From NCBI GenBank assembly GCA_009363175.1, contig CP045205.1, positions 1,178,001-1,242,000 of the forward strand: a stretch of 64,000 nt of DNA. Reading direction: 5' to 3'. The DNA is from Citrobacter telavivensis (lineage in GTDB: Bacteria; Pseudomonadota; Gammaproteobacteria; Enterobacterales; Enterobacteriaceae). Shown one piece after another: positions 9,020 through 17,300 of this stretch (position 1 is the first letter of the stretch; each line of letters starts with the position of its first letter). Made by a program: the position numbers and the translations under genes. The notes beneath the pieces are model-generated. The model had not been told where the DNA came from. It searched no databases and worked only from the letters and a program-made list of their open reading frames with translations.

Positions 9020-9784
9020 TTACACCGCGACCAGCATGCCGCCATCGACGAACAGCAGGTGCCCGTTAACGAAGTCCGAGGCTTTGGAGGAGAGGAATAC
9101 CGCTGCGCCAATCAGTTCCTGCGGATCGCCCCAGCGGGCGGCAGGCGTACGTTTGCACAGCCATGAGGTGAAAGCTTCATCTTCAACCAGCGCTTTGGTC
9201 ATCTCGGTTTTGAAGTACCCTGGCGCGATGCCGTTAACCTGAATGTTATGGCGCGCCAGCTCAACGCACATACCGCGAGTCAGCATCTTCACAGCACCTT
9301 TCGATGCGGCGTACGGCGTGATGGTGTCGCGACCCAGTTCGCTCTGCATCGAGCAGATGTTGATCACTTTCCCGGCCTGGCGCTCAACCATCCGACGGGT
9401 TACCGCCTGGGAGACGAGGAACACGGCGGTCTGGTTGACCGCAATCACGTCGTTCCACTCCTGCTCTGGAAATTCGGTAAATGGGTGACGGCGCTGGATC
9501 CCGGCGTTATTGACCAGTACATCAATCGGGCCAATATCCTTTTCGATATGCTCTATTGCTGCGTCGATATCCTGTTTATGCGTCACGTTAAAGGGGGCGG
9601 CAACGGCGCGGATCCCTTCCTGCTGTAGTTTTGCGACGGCGGCTTCTGCCCGTTCCGACGTAATATCGTTAACGATAATCTGCGCGCCATATTTGCCAAG
9701 ACCCGTTGCCAGCAAATACCCGATCCCTTGGGCGGAGCCGGTGATCAGTATATTTTTACCTGCCAGTGAAAAAAGATCGTTCAT
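9020..9784 (-). CDS. idnO: 5-keto-D-gluconate 5-reductase IdnO
   Basis: Short-chain dehydrogenase that reduces 5-ketogluconate to D-gluconate with NADPH, the second step of L-idonate catabolism. The length is 254 aa. The Rossmann glycine motif is ITGSAQGIG (residues 14-22) and the catalytic YxxxK is YAASK. The NNAG motif is present as VNNAGIQRRH. It follows idnD by 11 bp. Confidence 0.95.
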   Translation of the reverse strand: MNDLFSLAGKNILITGSAQGIGYLLATGLGKYGAQIIVNDITSERAEAAVAKLQQEGIRAVAAPFNVTHKQDIDAAIEHIEKDIGPIDVLVNNAGIQRRHPFTEFPEQEWNDVIAVNQTAVFLVSQAVTRRMVERQAGKVINICSMQSELGRDTITPYAASKGAVKMLTRGMCVELARHNIQVNGIAPGYFKTEMTKALVEDEAFTSWLCKRTPAARWGDPQELIGAAVFLSSKASDFVNGHLLFVDGGMLVAV

Positions 9785-9795
9785 GATGTTGCTCC

Positions 9796-10839
9796 TTATT
9801 TTTCATTCTCAAAGACGAGCTGAACTTTCGCCGCCTGGGTTTTGTCGCTGGCGAAAATCAGCGCCTGTTCCAGATCGGTAAACGGATATTCCGCACTCAG
9901 CAGCGGCAGCGGATCGATAACGTTATGCGCCAGCCAGGAGACCGCGGTGTTAAATTCGGTGGTAAAGCGGAAAGAGCCTTTCAGGGCGATTTCTTTGCCG
10001 ATCAGCATCATCATCGGGAAGTCCGGAACGGCGCCGCCCATCCCGACCTGCACCATCACCCCTTTTGCCCGGGTAACTTCCAGACAGGTAGTGATAGAGG
10101 AAGGATGGCCTGAGACCTCGAAGCTGATATCGAAATAGCCTTTTTCCGTTTTCCACTGATCGAGCGAGTCATGCAGAGGATTCACCAGCGTATCCGCGCC
10201 CATTTGCTGAGCCAGCGACAGCGATCGGGGGCTGACGTCGGCACAGACCACTTCCGCGGCGCCCAGCGTTTTCACCGCGCTGACGATCAGGCAGCCGATG
10301 GGGCCGACGCCGGAGATAAACACTTTCTTACCCTGTAGGTCGCCAGCCTCATGCGCGGCATGGATGGCCACCGCCAGCGGTTCGGCAAAGGCCATAACCT
10401 TTTCGTCCGCCTGTTCCGGGTAAGGAATGCACTGGGCGGTATCGACCGTTTTAAACTGGGTAAATCCCCCATCGACGTGCGGAAAATACATCGCGCTGCC
10501 AAAAAAGCGCATTTCAGTACATTGGTTTTCTTCATGCTGAAGACAATATTTACAATGGCCGCACGGTTTAGACGGATTAATAGCAATTGACTGTCCTTCG
10601 CGTAATGTTTCTGAATCGCTGTGGACCACTTTGCCAATAACTTCATGACCTAAAATCATCGGGGCTTTGACGGTGAAATTACCGACTTTGCCTTCCTGAT
10701 AATAATGTAAATCAGAGCCGCAAATTCCTCCGCGAGTTATTTTTACGAGCGTGCCTTTATTATTCCATTCGATATTCTGTTGTGTAACGGCAACAGAATG
10801 CTTACCCGCGACAACGCAGGATTGAGTTTTCACTTCCAT
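9796..10839 (-). CDS. idnD: L-idonate 5-dehydrogenase IdnD
   Basis: Zinc-dependent medium-chain dehydrogenase that oxidises L-idonate to 5-ketogluconate, the first step of the pathway. The length is 347 aa. The catalytic zinc site is in GGICGSDLHYY and GHEVIGKV. The structural zinc cysteines are in CGHCKYCLQHEENQC. The coenzyme-binding motif is GVGPIG. It is the first gene of the idnDOTR operon, read leftward from the shared control region with idnK. The C-terminus has a short extension (ENEK) compared with the E. coli protein as I remember it. Confidence 0.94.
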   Translation of the reverse strand: MEVKTQSCVVAGKHSVAVTQQNIEWNNKGTLVKITRGGICGSDLHYYQEGKVGNFTVKAPMILGHEVIGKVVHSDSETLREGQSIAINPSKPCGHCKYCLQHEENQCTEMRFFGSAMYFPHVDGGFTQFKTVDTAQCIPYPEQADEKVMAFAEPLAVAIHAAHEAGDLQGKKVFISGVGPIGCLIVSAVKTLGAAEVVCADVSPRSLSLAQQMGADTLVNPLHDSLDQWKTEKGYFDISFEVSGHPSSITTCLEVTRAKGVMVQVGMGGAVPDFPMMMLIGKEIALKGSFRFTTEFNTAVSWLAHNVIDPLPLLSAEYPFTDLEQALIFASDKTQAAKVQLVFENEK

Positions 10840-10902
10840 AAATGCCTCACTGGGTCAGGTCTTCATCTCCGGTGCATTTAAGCGGTTTTCATTGCCCTTA
10901 TT

Positions 10903-10918
10903 TGTGATCAGTGTCACG
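10903..10918. promoter_or_regulatory. CRP-cAMP binding site, idnD-idnK control region
   Basis: TGTGA-TCAGTG-TCACG matches the CRP consensus TGTGA-N6-TCACA at 9 of 10 conserved positions. It lies between the divergent idnD and idnK genes, about 66 bp upstream of the likely idnK transcription start. This agrees with catabolite control of the idn genes known in E. coli. Confidence 0.75.
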
Positions 10919-10939
10919 CTGGAAAATTGTTACACTACA

Positions 10940-10955
10940 ATGTTACGCATAACGT
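10940..10955. promoter_or_regulatory. IdnR/GntR operator
   Basis: ATGTTA-CGCA-TAACGT is a near-perfect match to the GntR/IdnR box, ATGTTA-N4-TAACAT. It lies ten bases upstream of the idnK -10 and covers the -35 region. Confidence 0.75.
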
Positions 10956-10964
10956 GATGCGCTT

Positions 10965-10970
10965 TATAAT
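10965..10970 (+). promoter_or_regulatory. idnK promoter -10 element
   Basis: A perfect TATAAT lies 87 bp before the idnK start codon. The -35 region is poor and overlapped by the GntR/IdnR box, as expected for a CRP-dependent promoter. Confidence 0.65.
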
Positions 10971-11056
10971 TCTTATCTATGGAAATAAAAAAACGTGAAA
11001 TTGCCGATTGTGCAGGCGTAGTATCGCGCCATGGAATATGACGCAGAGGGTTTTAC

Positions 11057-11599
11057 ATGGCCGGGGAAAGCTATATTTTGATGGGCGTTTCAGGAAGTGG
11101 TAAATCGTTAATTGGCAGTAAGGTGGCTGCATTATTATCGGCGAAGTTCATTGATGGCGACGATCTCCATCCTGCCAAAAACATTGATAAAATGTCTCAG
11201 GGAATACCGTTAACCGATGAAGACAGGCTGCCGTGGTTAGAACGCTTAAATGATGCGTCCTATAGTCTGTATAAAAAAAATGAGACGGGATTTATTGTGT
11301 GTTCATCATTAAAAAAACAGTATCGCGATTTTTTACGCAAAGGCAGTCCTAACGTGCATTTTCTCTGGCTGGACGGCGATTACGACATTATCCTGGCGCG
11401 GATGCAGCGTCGGGCAGGGCACTTTATGCCGGTCGGCTTGCTGAAAAGTCAGTTTGAGGCGCTGGAATGTCCGCTGGCAGAGGAAGCCGATATCGCGCGT
11501 ATCGACATTAATCATGATATTGAGAACGTGACGGCGCAGTGCCAACAGGCGGTGCTGGCGTTTCGCCAGGCGCGGGAGCGACTCAGCGCCTCAATCTGA
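11057..11599 (+). CDS. idnK: Thermosensitive D-gluconate kinase IdnK
   Basis: Phosphorylates gluconate to 6-phosphogluconate, completing the idonate route into the Entner-Doudoroff and pentose phosphate pathways. The length is 180 aa. The Walker A motif is GVSGSGKS (residues 10-17), followed by FIDGDDLHPAKN, the substrate-binding region of gluconokinases. It is divergent from idnD. A 9-bp inverted repeat around its stop codon (11584-11592 with 11105-11113 offset by +500, i.e. 11605-11613) lacks a T-run. The C-terminus is a few residues shorter than in E. coli. Confidence 0.95.
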   Translation: MAGESYILMGVSGSGKSLIGSKVAALLSAKFIDGDDLHPAKNIDKMSQGIPLTDEDRLPWLERLNDASYSLYKKNETGFIVCSSLKKQYRDFLRKGSPNVHFLWLDGDYDIILARMQRRAGHFMPVGLLKSQFEALECPLAEEADIARIDINHDIENVTAQCQQAVLAFRQARERLSASI

Positions 11600-11623
11600 G
11601 CAAGGAGGCGCTGGGTCAGACCG

Positions 11624-12643
11624 TCAGAAATCGGCTTTTAGCACCACGCGGTAGCGGGCTTTGCCGTCACGCACGTGCTGAATAGCCTCGTTGATTTGCG
11701 ACATCGGGAACAGTTCGGTGGTCGGCGAGACCTTGCTGCGTCCGGCAAACTTCATCAGCTTACGCAGCTCATATGGCGTACCGGTCGCCGAACCGGAGAT
11801 GCTGCGATCGCCGGCAATCAGCGTGAATGCGGGTACCGGCAATGGTTTCAGCACCGCGCCGACGGTGTGGAAGTTACCGCCGTAGGCCAGCGCTTCGAAG
11901 TAGGGCTGCCAGTCGAGATCGACATTGACGGTGTTGATGATGAGATCGAACTGGCCTGCCAGCGCGGTTAATGCCTGCGGATCTCGGCTGTTCACCACTT
12001 TATCGGCACCCATCGCCAGCACTTCTTTCTCTTTCGCCGGGTTAGAGCTGAACGCGGTGACTTCACACCCCATCGCATGCAGCAACTTAATCGCGATATG
12101 CCCCAGCCCGCCAATACCAATCACTCCGACGCGGCTGGTGGCGGTGATGTGGTGCATCAGCAGCGGTTTAAACACCGTGATGCCGCCGCACAGCAGCGGA
12201 CCGGCGGATTCAATATCGATGCTTTCCGGAAGCGGGATCACCCACTGCCAGTCTGCGCGCAGCTTCTCAGCAAAGCCGCCGCGATTGAGAATGGTTGGCA
12301 CAGCGCCTTCCAGACAGTTGATCTGATTGCCGCTGATACAGGCATCGCAGTGCCCACAGCTGCGTGCCGTCCAGCCAATACCCACGCGCTGGCCGATCTT
12401 CAGCCCTTTCCCCTGTGCCGCGCTGCCGAGAGCGACCACGCGACCAATCACCTCATGCCCGGCAACCAGTGGATATTGAGAGAATCCCCACTCGTTGTCG
12501 ATCATCGACAAATCGGAATGGCAGATACCGCAGTAATCGACCTGTACCTCGACATCTTCCGGCTTGAGTTCGCCCGCATCGTATTCAAAGAGTTCGAGTT
12601 CGCTGCCCGCCTCTTTTGCAGCATAGCTTTTTATCATCGACAT
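11624..12643 (-). CDS. ahr: NADPH-dependent aldehyde reductase Ahr (YjgB)
   Basis: Zinc-dependent alcohol dehydrogenase that reduces a broad range of aldehydes. The length is 339 aa from MSMIKSYAAKEAG at 12643. The longer in-frame start at 12775 would add 44 residues with no family similarity. Catalytic zinc ligands are in CGICHSDLS and GHEVIGRV. Structural zinc cysteines are in CGHCDACISGNQINC, and the nucleotide motif is GIGGLGHIA. Convergent with idnK. Confidence 0.94.
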   Translation of the reverse strand: MSMIKSYAAKEAGSELELFEYDAGELKPEDVEVQVDYCGICHSDLSMIDNEWGFSQYPLVAGHEVIGRVVALGSAAQGKGLKIGQRVGIGWTARSCGHCDACISGNQINCLEGAVPTILNRGGFAEKLRADWQWVIPLPESIDIESAGPLLCGGITVFKPLLMHHITATSRVGVIGIGGLGHIAIKLLHAMGCEVTAFSSNPAKEKEVLAMGADKVVNSRDPQALTALAGQFDLIINTVNVDLDWQPYFEALAYGGNFHTVGAVLKPLPVPAFTLIAGDRSISGSATGTPYELRKLMKFAGRSKVSPTTELFPMSQINEAIQHVRDGKARYRVVLKADF

Positions 12644-12842
12644 CGTGTTTCCCTCATGTGGTGTTGAACAGAAAAGTGTAGAGCATGGAAAACGGCGTCG
12701 CTTTGCAGAAGAGGGGATAGAGAAGAGGAATAGGGGAAGCGTGCTGATTTTTTCGACACTTAACGGAGAAGACACACGCTAGCGCTTGCATGGTTGCGTG
12801 CTACAGGTATAATCCACAACGTTTTCCGCGTACCTCTTCAGT

Positions 12843-12927
12843 GCCGAAGTGGCGAAATCGGTAGACGCAGTTGATTCAAAATCAACCGTAGAAATACGTG
12901 CCGGTTCGAGTCCGGCCTTCGGCACCA
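12843..12927 (+). tRNA. leuX: tRNA-Leu (anticodon CAA)
   Basis: An 85-nt class II tRNA with a 5' GCCGAAG / 3' CTTCGGC acceptor stem, anticodon loop TTCAAAA with anticodon CAA at 12877-12879, a variable arm, the T-loop TTCGAGT and an encoded CCA. It is the leucine tRNA that serves as an integration hot spot in enterobacteria. The integrated island begins inside its 3' end and keeps the gene intact. Confidence 0.97.
12905..12927 (+). other. attL core (tRNA 3' end)
   Basis: The T-arm and acceptor end of leuX. The 17 bp at 12905-12921 are repeated exactly at the right end, followed in both copies by a CACCA-containing tail. This is the usual target of P4-family integrases. Confidence 0.85.
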
Positions 12928-12940
12928 TCGGAACATCAAT

Positions 12941-12964
12941 AGACGTCAACGGACGTCTTTTTTT
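12941..12964 (+). terminator. leuX terminator
   Basis: A hairpin (AGACGT, loop CAACGG, ACGTCT) followed by a run of T lies 13 bp after the tRNA CCA end. Confidence 0.8.
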
Positions 12965-13049
12965 GTGCCTGAAATCCAGTATCCGCAAGGCTTTCCTCGC
13001 TTTTTCACTCTTCCTAAGTCAACCTGATTCAATCTACATCAACTTACTG

Positions 13050-13075
13050 TTGCGGGTACAACTGCGGGTATATCC
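13050..13075 (+). repeat. Left integrase arm-type repeat
   Basis: A 26-bp sequence made of two GCGGGTA units 12 bp apart, about 50 bp upstream of the integrase start. It matches 23 of 26 bases of the copy at 39603-39628 in the same orientation. Because the copies flank the two att cores from inside, they are good candidates for arm-type integrase or excisionase sites. Confidence 0.65.
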
Positions 13076-13125
13076 CGGTTCGATAATGTTTGTACCCACA
13101 CCGAACCCTTGAAAGGATACTCATC

Positions 13126-14373
13126 ATGGCTCTGAGTGATGTGAAGGTTCGTTCGGCTAAACCTGAAGCAAAAGCCTATAAACTAACTGACGGTGAAGGC
13201 ATGGTTTTGCTGGTTCACCCTAACGGTTCCAAATATTGGCGTCTTCGTTACCGCTTCGGCGGTAAAGAGAAGATGCTGGCGCTGGGGAAATACCCTGAGG
13301 TTTCGCTAGCAGATGCCAGGGCACGCAGGGATGAGGCCCGTAAGCTATTAGCTAATGGCGTCGATCCCAGTGAAAACAAGAAAGCCGTTAAGGTAGAGCA
13401 GGAGCAAGAGGCGATAACGTTTGAAGTGGTTGCCAGAGACTGGCACGCCAGCAATCAGAAATGGTCTGCATCGCATAGTGCTCGTGTATTGAAAAGCCTG
13501 GAAGATAATCTTTTTGCTGCTATCGGTAAGCGGAATATTGCGGAGCTGAAGACACGAGATTTGCTTGTACCCATTAAGGCTGTGGAATCATCCGGACGAC
13601 TCGAAGTTGCCGCCCGTTTACAACAGCGAACTACCGCAATTATGCGCTTTGCTGTGCAGAGCGGTTTAATCGACTACAATCCTGCCCAAGAAATTGCCGG
13701 TGCGGTTGCTACGGCAAAAAGACAGCATCGTGCGGCTCTGGAGCTTAACCGCATACCTGAATTACTTCATCGCATTGATCACTATTCTGGAAGACCGTTA
13801 ACCCGACTTGCTGTCGAACTAACCTTGTTGGTTTTTATCCGTTCAAGCGAGTTGCGTTTTGCCCGTTGGTCAGAAGTAGATTTTGAAACAGCTATGTGGA
13901 CGATTCCGGGAGAGCGTGAACCGCTGGAAGGTGTTAAGCATTCTCAACGTGGTTCGAAGATGCGGACTCCACATCTTGTTCCCTTATCGCGGCAGGCTCT
14001 GGCTATTCTGGAAAAGATCAAAAGCATGAGTGGGAATCGAGAGCTGATTTTTGTTGGTGATCATGATCCACGTAAGCCGATGAGTGAGAACACAGTGAAC
14101 AAGGCTCTGCGAGTGATGGGCTACGATACGAAGGTGGAGGTTTGCGGGCATGGTTTCAGAACCATGGCGTGTAGCTCGTTGATAGAGTCGGGATTATGGT
14201 CGAGGGATGCGGTAGAGCGGCAGATGAGTCACCAGGAGCGTAGCTCTGTGCGAGCAGCTTACATTCATAAGGCGGAGCATCTGGGGGAGAGGAGGCTGAT
14301 GTTGCAGTGGTGGGCTGATTATCTGGATGTGAATAGAGAGGTGGGGGTTAGTCCATATGATTTTCGTAATTAA
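13126..14373 (+). CDS. P4-type tyrosine integrase
   Basis: Site-specific recombinase that would insert and excise the island at leuX. The length is 415 aa from MALSDVKVRSAKPEAKAY at 13126, chosen over the in-frame start at 13090 because GAAAGGA lies at the right distance. The N-terminal DUF4102 arm-binding domain ends near residue 85, followed by a SAM-like core-binding domain. The catalytic domain has the arginine in FIRSSELRFARW, the HxxR in HGFR, a histidine in MSHQE and the tyrosine in RAAYIHKAE, so it looks intact. It is convergent with the retron operon. Confidence 0.94.
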   Translation: MALSDVKVRSAKPEAKAYKLTDGEGMVLLVHPNGSKYWRLRYRFGGKEKMLALGKYPEVSLADARARRDEARKLLANGVDPSENKKAVKVEQEQEAITFEVVARDWHASNQKWSASHSARVLKSLEDNLFAAIGKRNIAELKTRDLLVPIKAVESSGRLEVAARLQQRTTAIMRFAVQSGLIDYNPAQEIAGAVATAKRQHRAALELNRIPELLHRIDHYSGRPLTRLAVELTLLVFIRSSELRFARWSEVDFETAMWTIPGEREPLEGVKHSQRGSKMRTPHLVPLSRQALAILEKIKSMSGNRELIFVGDHDPRKPMSENTVNKALRVMGYDTKVEVCGHGFRTMACSSLIESGLWSRDAVERQMSHQERSSVRAAYIHKAEHLGERRLMLQWWADYLDVNREVGVSPYDFRN

Positions 14374-14429
14374 GATTAACCCCAGAAAATTATCAATGTA
14401 ACTTAACACTAAAGAGAATTATAACAGGA

Positions 14430-15476
14430 TTATATGTTCTTTAAAGTTCGGATGAATACTATCGCTTGTTTTGCATATTCATTATCAGGTTCAACTTGAA
14501 GCCAAAAATTCAGTTTACCTTCAAGCACACTTAGGTAGGCCGGATTTCTAATTTTCATTTTTGAAGCATGTGAAAGATATCCAAATTTTTTGATGTAATG
14601 TACTTCCTTCCTTATTTCTCTTTTTTTATCTCTTGGTAATGTCATTTTAGAACCAGCTACAGAAACTCCAGTTATTATTCTTTTTCCAGGTTTTGTAATC
14701 AGTTGCGTTTTGTCATTGTTAATATGAAGTCCGAAATTATCAATTATTTGAGATACAATTTCTGAGAATTTTAACGGAATATAGTCGCCAGAAAAAGTCA
14801 TATCATCAGCATATCGAGTGTAGTCCAATTTATATGATTTTGATAAGTTTGTTAACCTTCGATCAAGACTTACTAGCAATATATTTGACAAGTATGGACT
14901 AGTGGCACCTCCTTGAGGAAGCCCGTTGTTTAGACAGCAGATAGATGATAAGTAGAATGAAACATTATTAGAGTAACCTAAAGAATGAAAGAAGTTAATA
15001 ACCCAGTTAATTGGAATGGATGGGAAGAAATCTGACATGTCCATTTTTAAAATACATTTTTTTTCTACGTGCTTCTCTGCATTAGACATAATGGAACGTT
15101 TCTTTATGAAACCGTGTGCGGCATCATGAATAGCTATTTTGGATAGTATATTTTTATATATCCATTTTTGGCAATGGAGTAAAGAAGGATATGGAGAAAG
15201 AATATTTCTTGTCCCACCTTTTCTTTTGGGAATGTTAAACTCTCTGTAATAGTTTTCCGGTGAATTTATTATTTTTAATAATTCAATGTAATTAATAGAA
15301 AGTAGTTTAGATAAATGCTCGAGTTCGAATATTATAGGAAGATTTTTATCTATTAAGGAGATAATGTAAGAAATATATTCATCAATCAAGTCAGATGGTA
15401 ATCCTCTATTTTTTAAGTAGAGATACCATGAGTTGATTTTTAATTCTTGAACTTTATCTAACTTTTGAAATGTCAT
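14430..15476 (-). CDS. Retron reverse transcriptase
   Basis: Copies part of its own ncRNA into multicopy single-stranded DNA (msDNA) linked to the RNA. The length is 348 aa from MTFQKLDKVQEL at 15476. The in-frame start at 15617 lies within the ncRNA and is rejected. Motifs: retron-specific NAxxH as NAEKH (132-136), MDMSDFF (145-151), NGLPQGGATSPYLSN (184-198), catalytic YADD (222-225), and ITG at 268-270 in the place of the retron VTG. A C-terminal thumb-like region of about 80 residues follows. It has no maturase or endonuclease domain, which speaks against a group II intron enzyme. It is the last gene of the retron operon, just after the ncRNA. Confidence 0.93.
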   Translation of the reverse strand: MTFQKLDKVQELKINSWYLYLKNRGLPSDLIDEYISYIISLIDKNLPIIFELEHLSKLLSINYIELLKIINSPENYYREFNIPKRKGGTRNILSPYPSLLHCQKWIYKNILSKIAIHDAAHGFIKKRSIMSNAEKHVEKKCILKMDMSDFFPSIPINWVINFFHSLGYSNNVSFYLSSICCLNNGLPQGGATSPYLSNILLVSLDRRLTNLSKSYKLDYTRYADDMTFSGDYIPLKFSEIVSQIIDNFGLHINNDKTQLITKPGKRIITGVSVAGSKMTLPRDKKREIRKEVHYIKKFGYLSHASKMKIRNPAYLSVLEGKLNFWLQVEPDNEYAKQAIVFIRTLKNI

Positions 15477-15501
15477 GATATGAAATCCGCATTCGTTAAA
15501 A

Positions 15502-15718
15502 AAGCTTACAGAAGATACCTTCAATACTTTGCAACAGATCAGAATGCAATAAAATTTGCGATACGCTAATTTTATTGTGTTCTGATCCCGACACAAAGGA
15601 CGCAGTCCTTTTGTCAACTCAAGGATGAATTTGGTACAAAATCATCCTTGAGTGTTGGCTATCGCGAACCTTAGTTCGGGGAGCGACTACACTCCAACAT
15701 ACTAGCTTCTGTAAGCTT
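15502..15718 (-). ncRNA. Retron msr-msd RNA
   Basis: Template and primer RNA of the retron, read leftward. The ends form a perfect 13-bp pair: a1 AAGCTTACAGAAG (15718-15706) and a2 CTTCTGTAAGCTT (15514-15502). The msr side has an outer stem TGTTGG/CCAACA (15699-15694 with 15658-15653) enclosing two hairpins (15694-15681 and 15678-15665). Next come a perfect 11-bp stem (15652-15642 with 15628-15618) and a near-perfect 10-bp stem (15614-15605 with 15601-15591). The probable msd is a long hairpin of 18 bp with one 2-nt internal loop (15587-15568 with 15556-15537). A candidate priming guanosine is 15702. The msr/msd border is inferred. Confidence 0.88.
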
Positions 15719-15727
15719 ATAGATATT

Positions 15728-16084
15728 TTAGCGATTTATTTTGCTTTTTGCAATAGGGAATTTTATAGGGTCAAGTAATCGAAGGTTTGGTAAATATGGT
15801 TCATCGATATCATATTCGTTCAATTTAAATGTCGATGGTACTTCTCTCCACTTTTTATCAGTTTTTGAGCTGTACTCTGTGAATGCTCTTACATATCCTG
15901 TTTTTGTAAGTTTGATTTTTTTATCTAACTCCTCAATAAGCTTTAACTGTTTGAGGTTGTAAAGTGTCTTGGAAAATTCAGCAAAGCTTATGCGCATTCT
16001 TTTAAATGCCGTGAAAGAATCAAGCTGGTTGTGTGATTTTAATAATAAATATAATAGTTGTAGTTCTACGTTATTAGTTTTCAT
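15728..16084 (-). CDS. Winged-helix DNA-binding protein of the retron operon
   Basis: Small (118 aa) protein. Residues 7-68 read as a winged helix-turn-helix: LQLLYLLLKSHN, then a recognition-helix region SFAEFSKTLYNLKQLKLIEEL, then a beta wing ending KLTKTGY. The last 40 residues are charged and probably extended. Its ATG shares one base with the stop of the upstream gene (TAATG), and the ncRNA starts ten bases after its stop. In retrons with this gene content the small HTH protein is usually the partner of the effector. Its exact role here is inferred. Confidence 0.75.
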   Translation of the reverse strand: MKTNNVELQLLYLLLKSHNQLDSFTAFKRMRISFAEFSKTLYNLKQLKLIEELDKKIKLTKTGYVRAFTEYSSKTDKKWREVPSTFKLNEYDIDEPYLPNLRLLDPIKFPIAKSKINR

Positions 16085-16944
16085 TAAGCATCACCCATTG
16101 CTCTAATTAAGAGAACTTTTCTGCCATTTTCATTATTTAGTTGTGGCCACCAGAATATAGGGAAGACATTATTAGGTGTGTTCCCACCCTCTCGAGCATA
16201 AAGAGATTCAGCTTCCCCATACCCCATACTAGGTAAGCTTCTATTGTTGAAACTAGTTGAAAGAATACTTTCTAGTTCGAGCATTGTATTTTTTTTATTT
16301 TGTATTAAGATTTCATCTTCGTAGAAATCAGTAATCCCTTTTTTTATCCTTATTAAGGATTCAAAGTCTATCCCTGTTTCTTTTATCCTTTTGAACCCTT
16401 CATTTGTAGAAACAAGTACCTTTACAAAAATATTATAATCTGTGATTCCTGCTGAAGAAAACTGAGAATTAATAAAACGCACTCTGTTTATTACTGTATC
16501 ACCAGAACCTACAAATTCATCTACAAGAATAATATTTTTGAGATTAATGTTGTTTCGGTAATTTGAAAATGCCTTTCCACAAACATTAACATGAGAGTAT
16601 TTGGTCCAGTTGTATTTCTGTAAAATAGGTTTGAGTCCATATAAAATGTATTGAGAACTATCAGCTGAGCCGTCCATAGCCATCGCTACGATTTGCGTAT
16701 CTCCATCATCTATATTAGGCGTGGTAATTATTGACTCGGCTAAACTTTCAAGCATCGAGAGGAACTCTGAGCTATTAAGATAATTAAATCTATTTAATAG
16801 CTCAATAATTAGCGCTCTTTTTTCACCAGAGTCACATTCTTCCGATAATAATGAATGTAATTCCTCTGTCTTATTATTCAACCAAGGTTGACTTTGTGTC
16901 AGCTTTAGCAGTGTATGAAATGATTCTGAATCGAAATCAACCAT
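16084..16944 (-). CDS. Phosphoribosyltransferase-like retron effector
   Basis: 286 aa. Residues 138-151 (IILVDEFVGSGDTV) are a PRPP-binding loop of type I phosphoribosyltransferases. Before it comes a beta-strand region with AMAMDGSADSSQYI (88-100), and the protein ends with a segment rich in aromatic residues (FPIFWWPQL). The N-terminal 75 residues are helical and unassigned. It is the first gene of the retron operon. From memory of the published retron classification, a phosphoribosyltransferase plus winged-helix pair marks one recognised type (type III), in which the enzyme is thought to be the toxin held in check by the RT-msDNA complex. No enzymatic activity can be shown from sequence. 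Confidence 0.75.
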   Translation of the reverse strand: MVDFDSESFHTLLKLTQSQPWLNNKTEELHSLLSEECDSGEKRALIIELLNRFNYLNSSEFLSMLESLAESIITTPNIDDGDTQIVAMAMDGSADSSQYILYGLKPILQKYNWTKYSHVNVCGKAFSNYRNNINLKNIILVDEFVGSGDTVINRVRFINSQFSSAGITDYNIFVKVLVSTNEGFKRIKETGIDFESLIRIKKGITDFYEDEILIQNKKNTMLELESILSTSFNNRSLPSMGYGEAESLYAREGGNTPNNVFPIFWWPQLNNENGRKVLLIRAMGDA

Positions 16945-17300
16945 ATTAGAAAGTACCTGTTATTAACAAATCAAGGCAACTAATATATTTATTCCGTTAA
17001 CTTATAATAAAAAAATAGTTATAATTAATTAGAATAAATGGGGTTTGACGTTGGATAGTAAGTATGCTACCGCACGAGATTTACTAAAAAACCTCCTTTT
17101 AACGTAAAAGATCAACTAAATTTATGTTATATTGACAGTGTCCTAGAATTAAAGCATATTTACTCTTGAATGTATATCATCTTCATTTTCTAAAATTGTT
17201 TTAAAAGTAGATCTATATCACCATTCCCTGATATTTAACTGTGCAAATGTTAAATAGCATATAGTTTTTTTTGATATTACATGAAATGTTATTATGTGCT
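16945..17300. other. AT-rich intergenic region upstream of the retron operon
   Basis: 356 bp, very AT-rich, between the Shedu-like gene 3' end and the retron operon start. It should hold the retron promoter and the end of the preceding operon. I see no convincing promoter pair, terminator hairpin or small gene in it. Confidence 0.5.

Noticed and set aside
14430..15476. The RT as a group II intron enzyme or a DGR reverse transcriptase
   Set aside because: No maturase or endonuclease domain, no intron domain V-like RNA seen, and a retron-type NAxxH motif with an adjacent a1/a2-bounded RNA.
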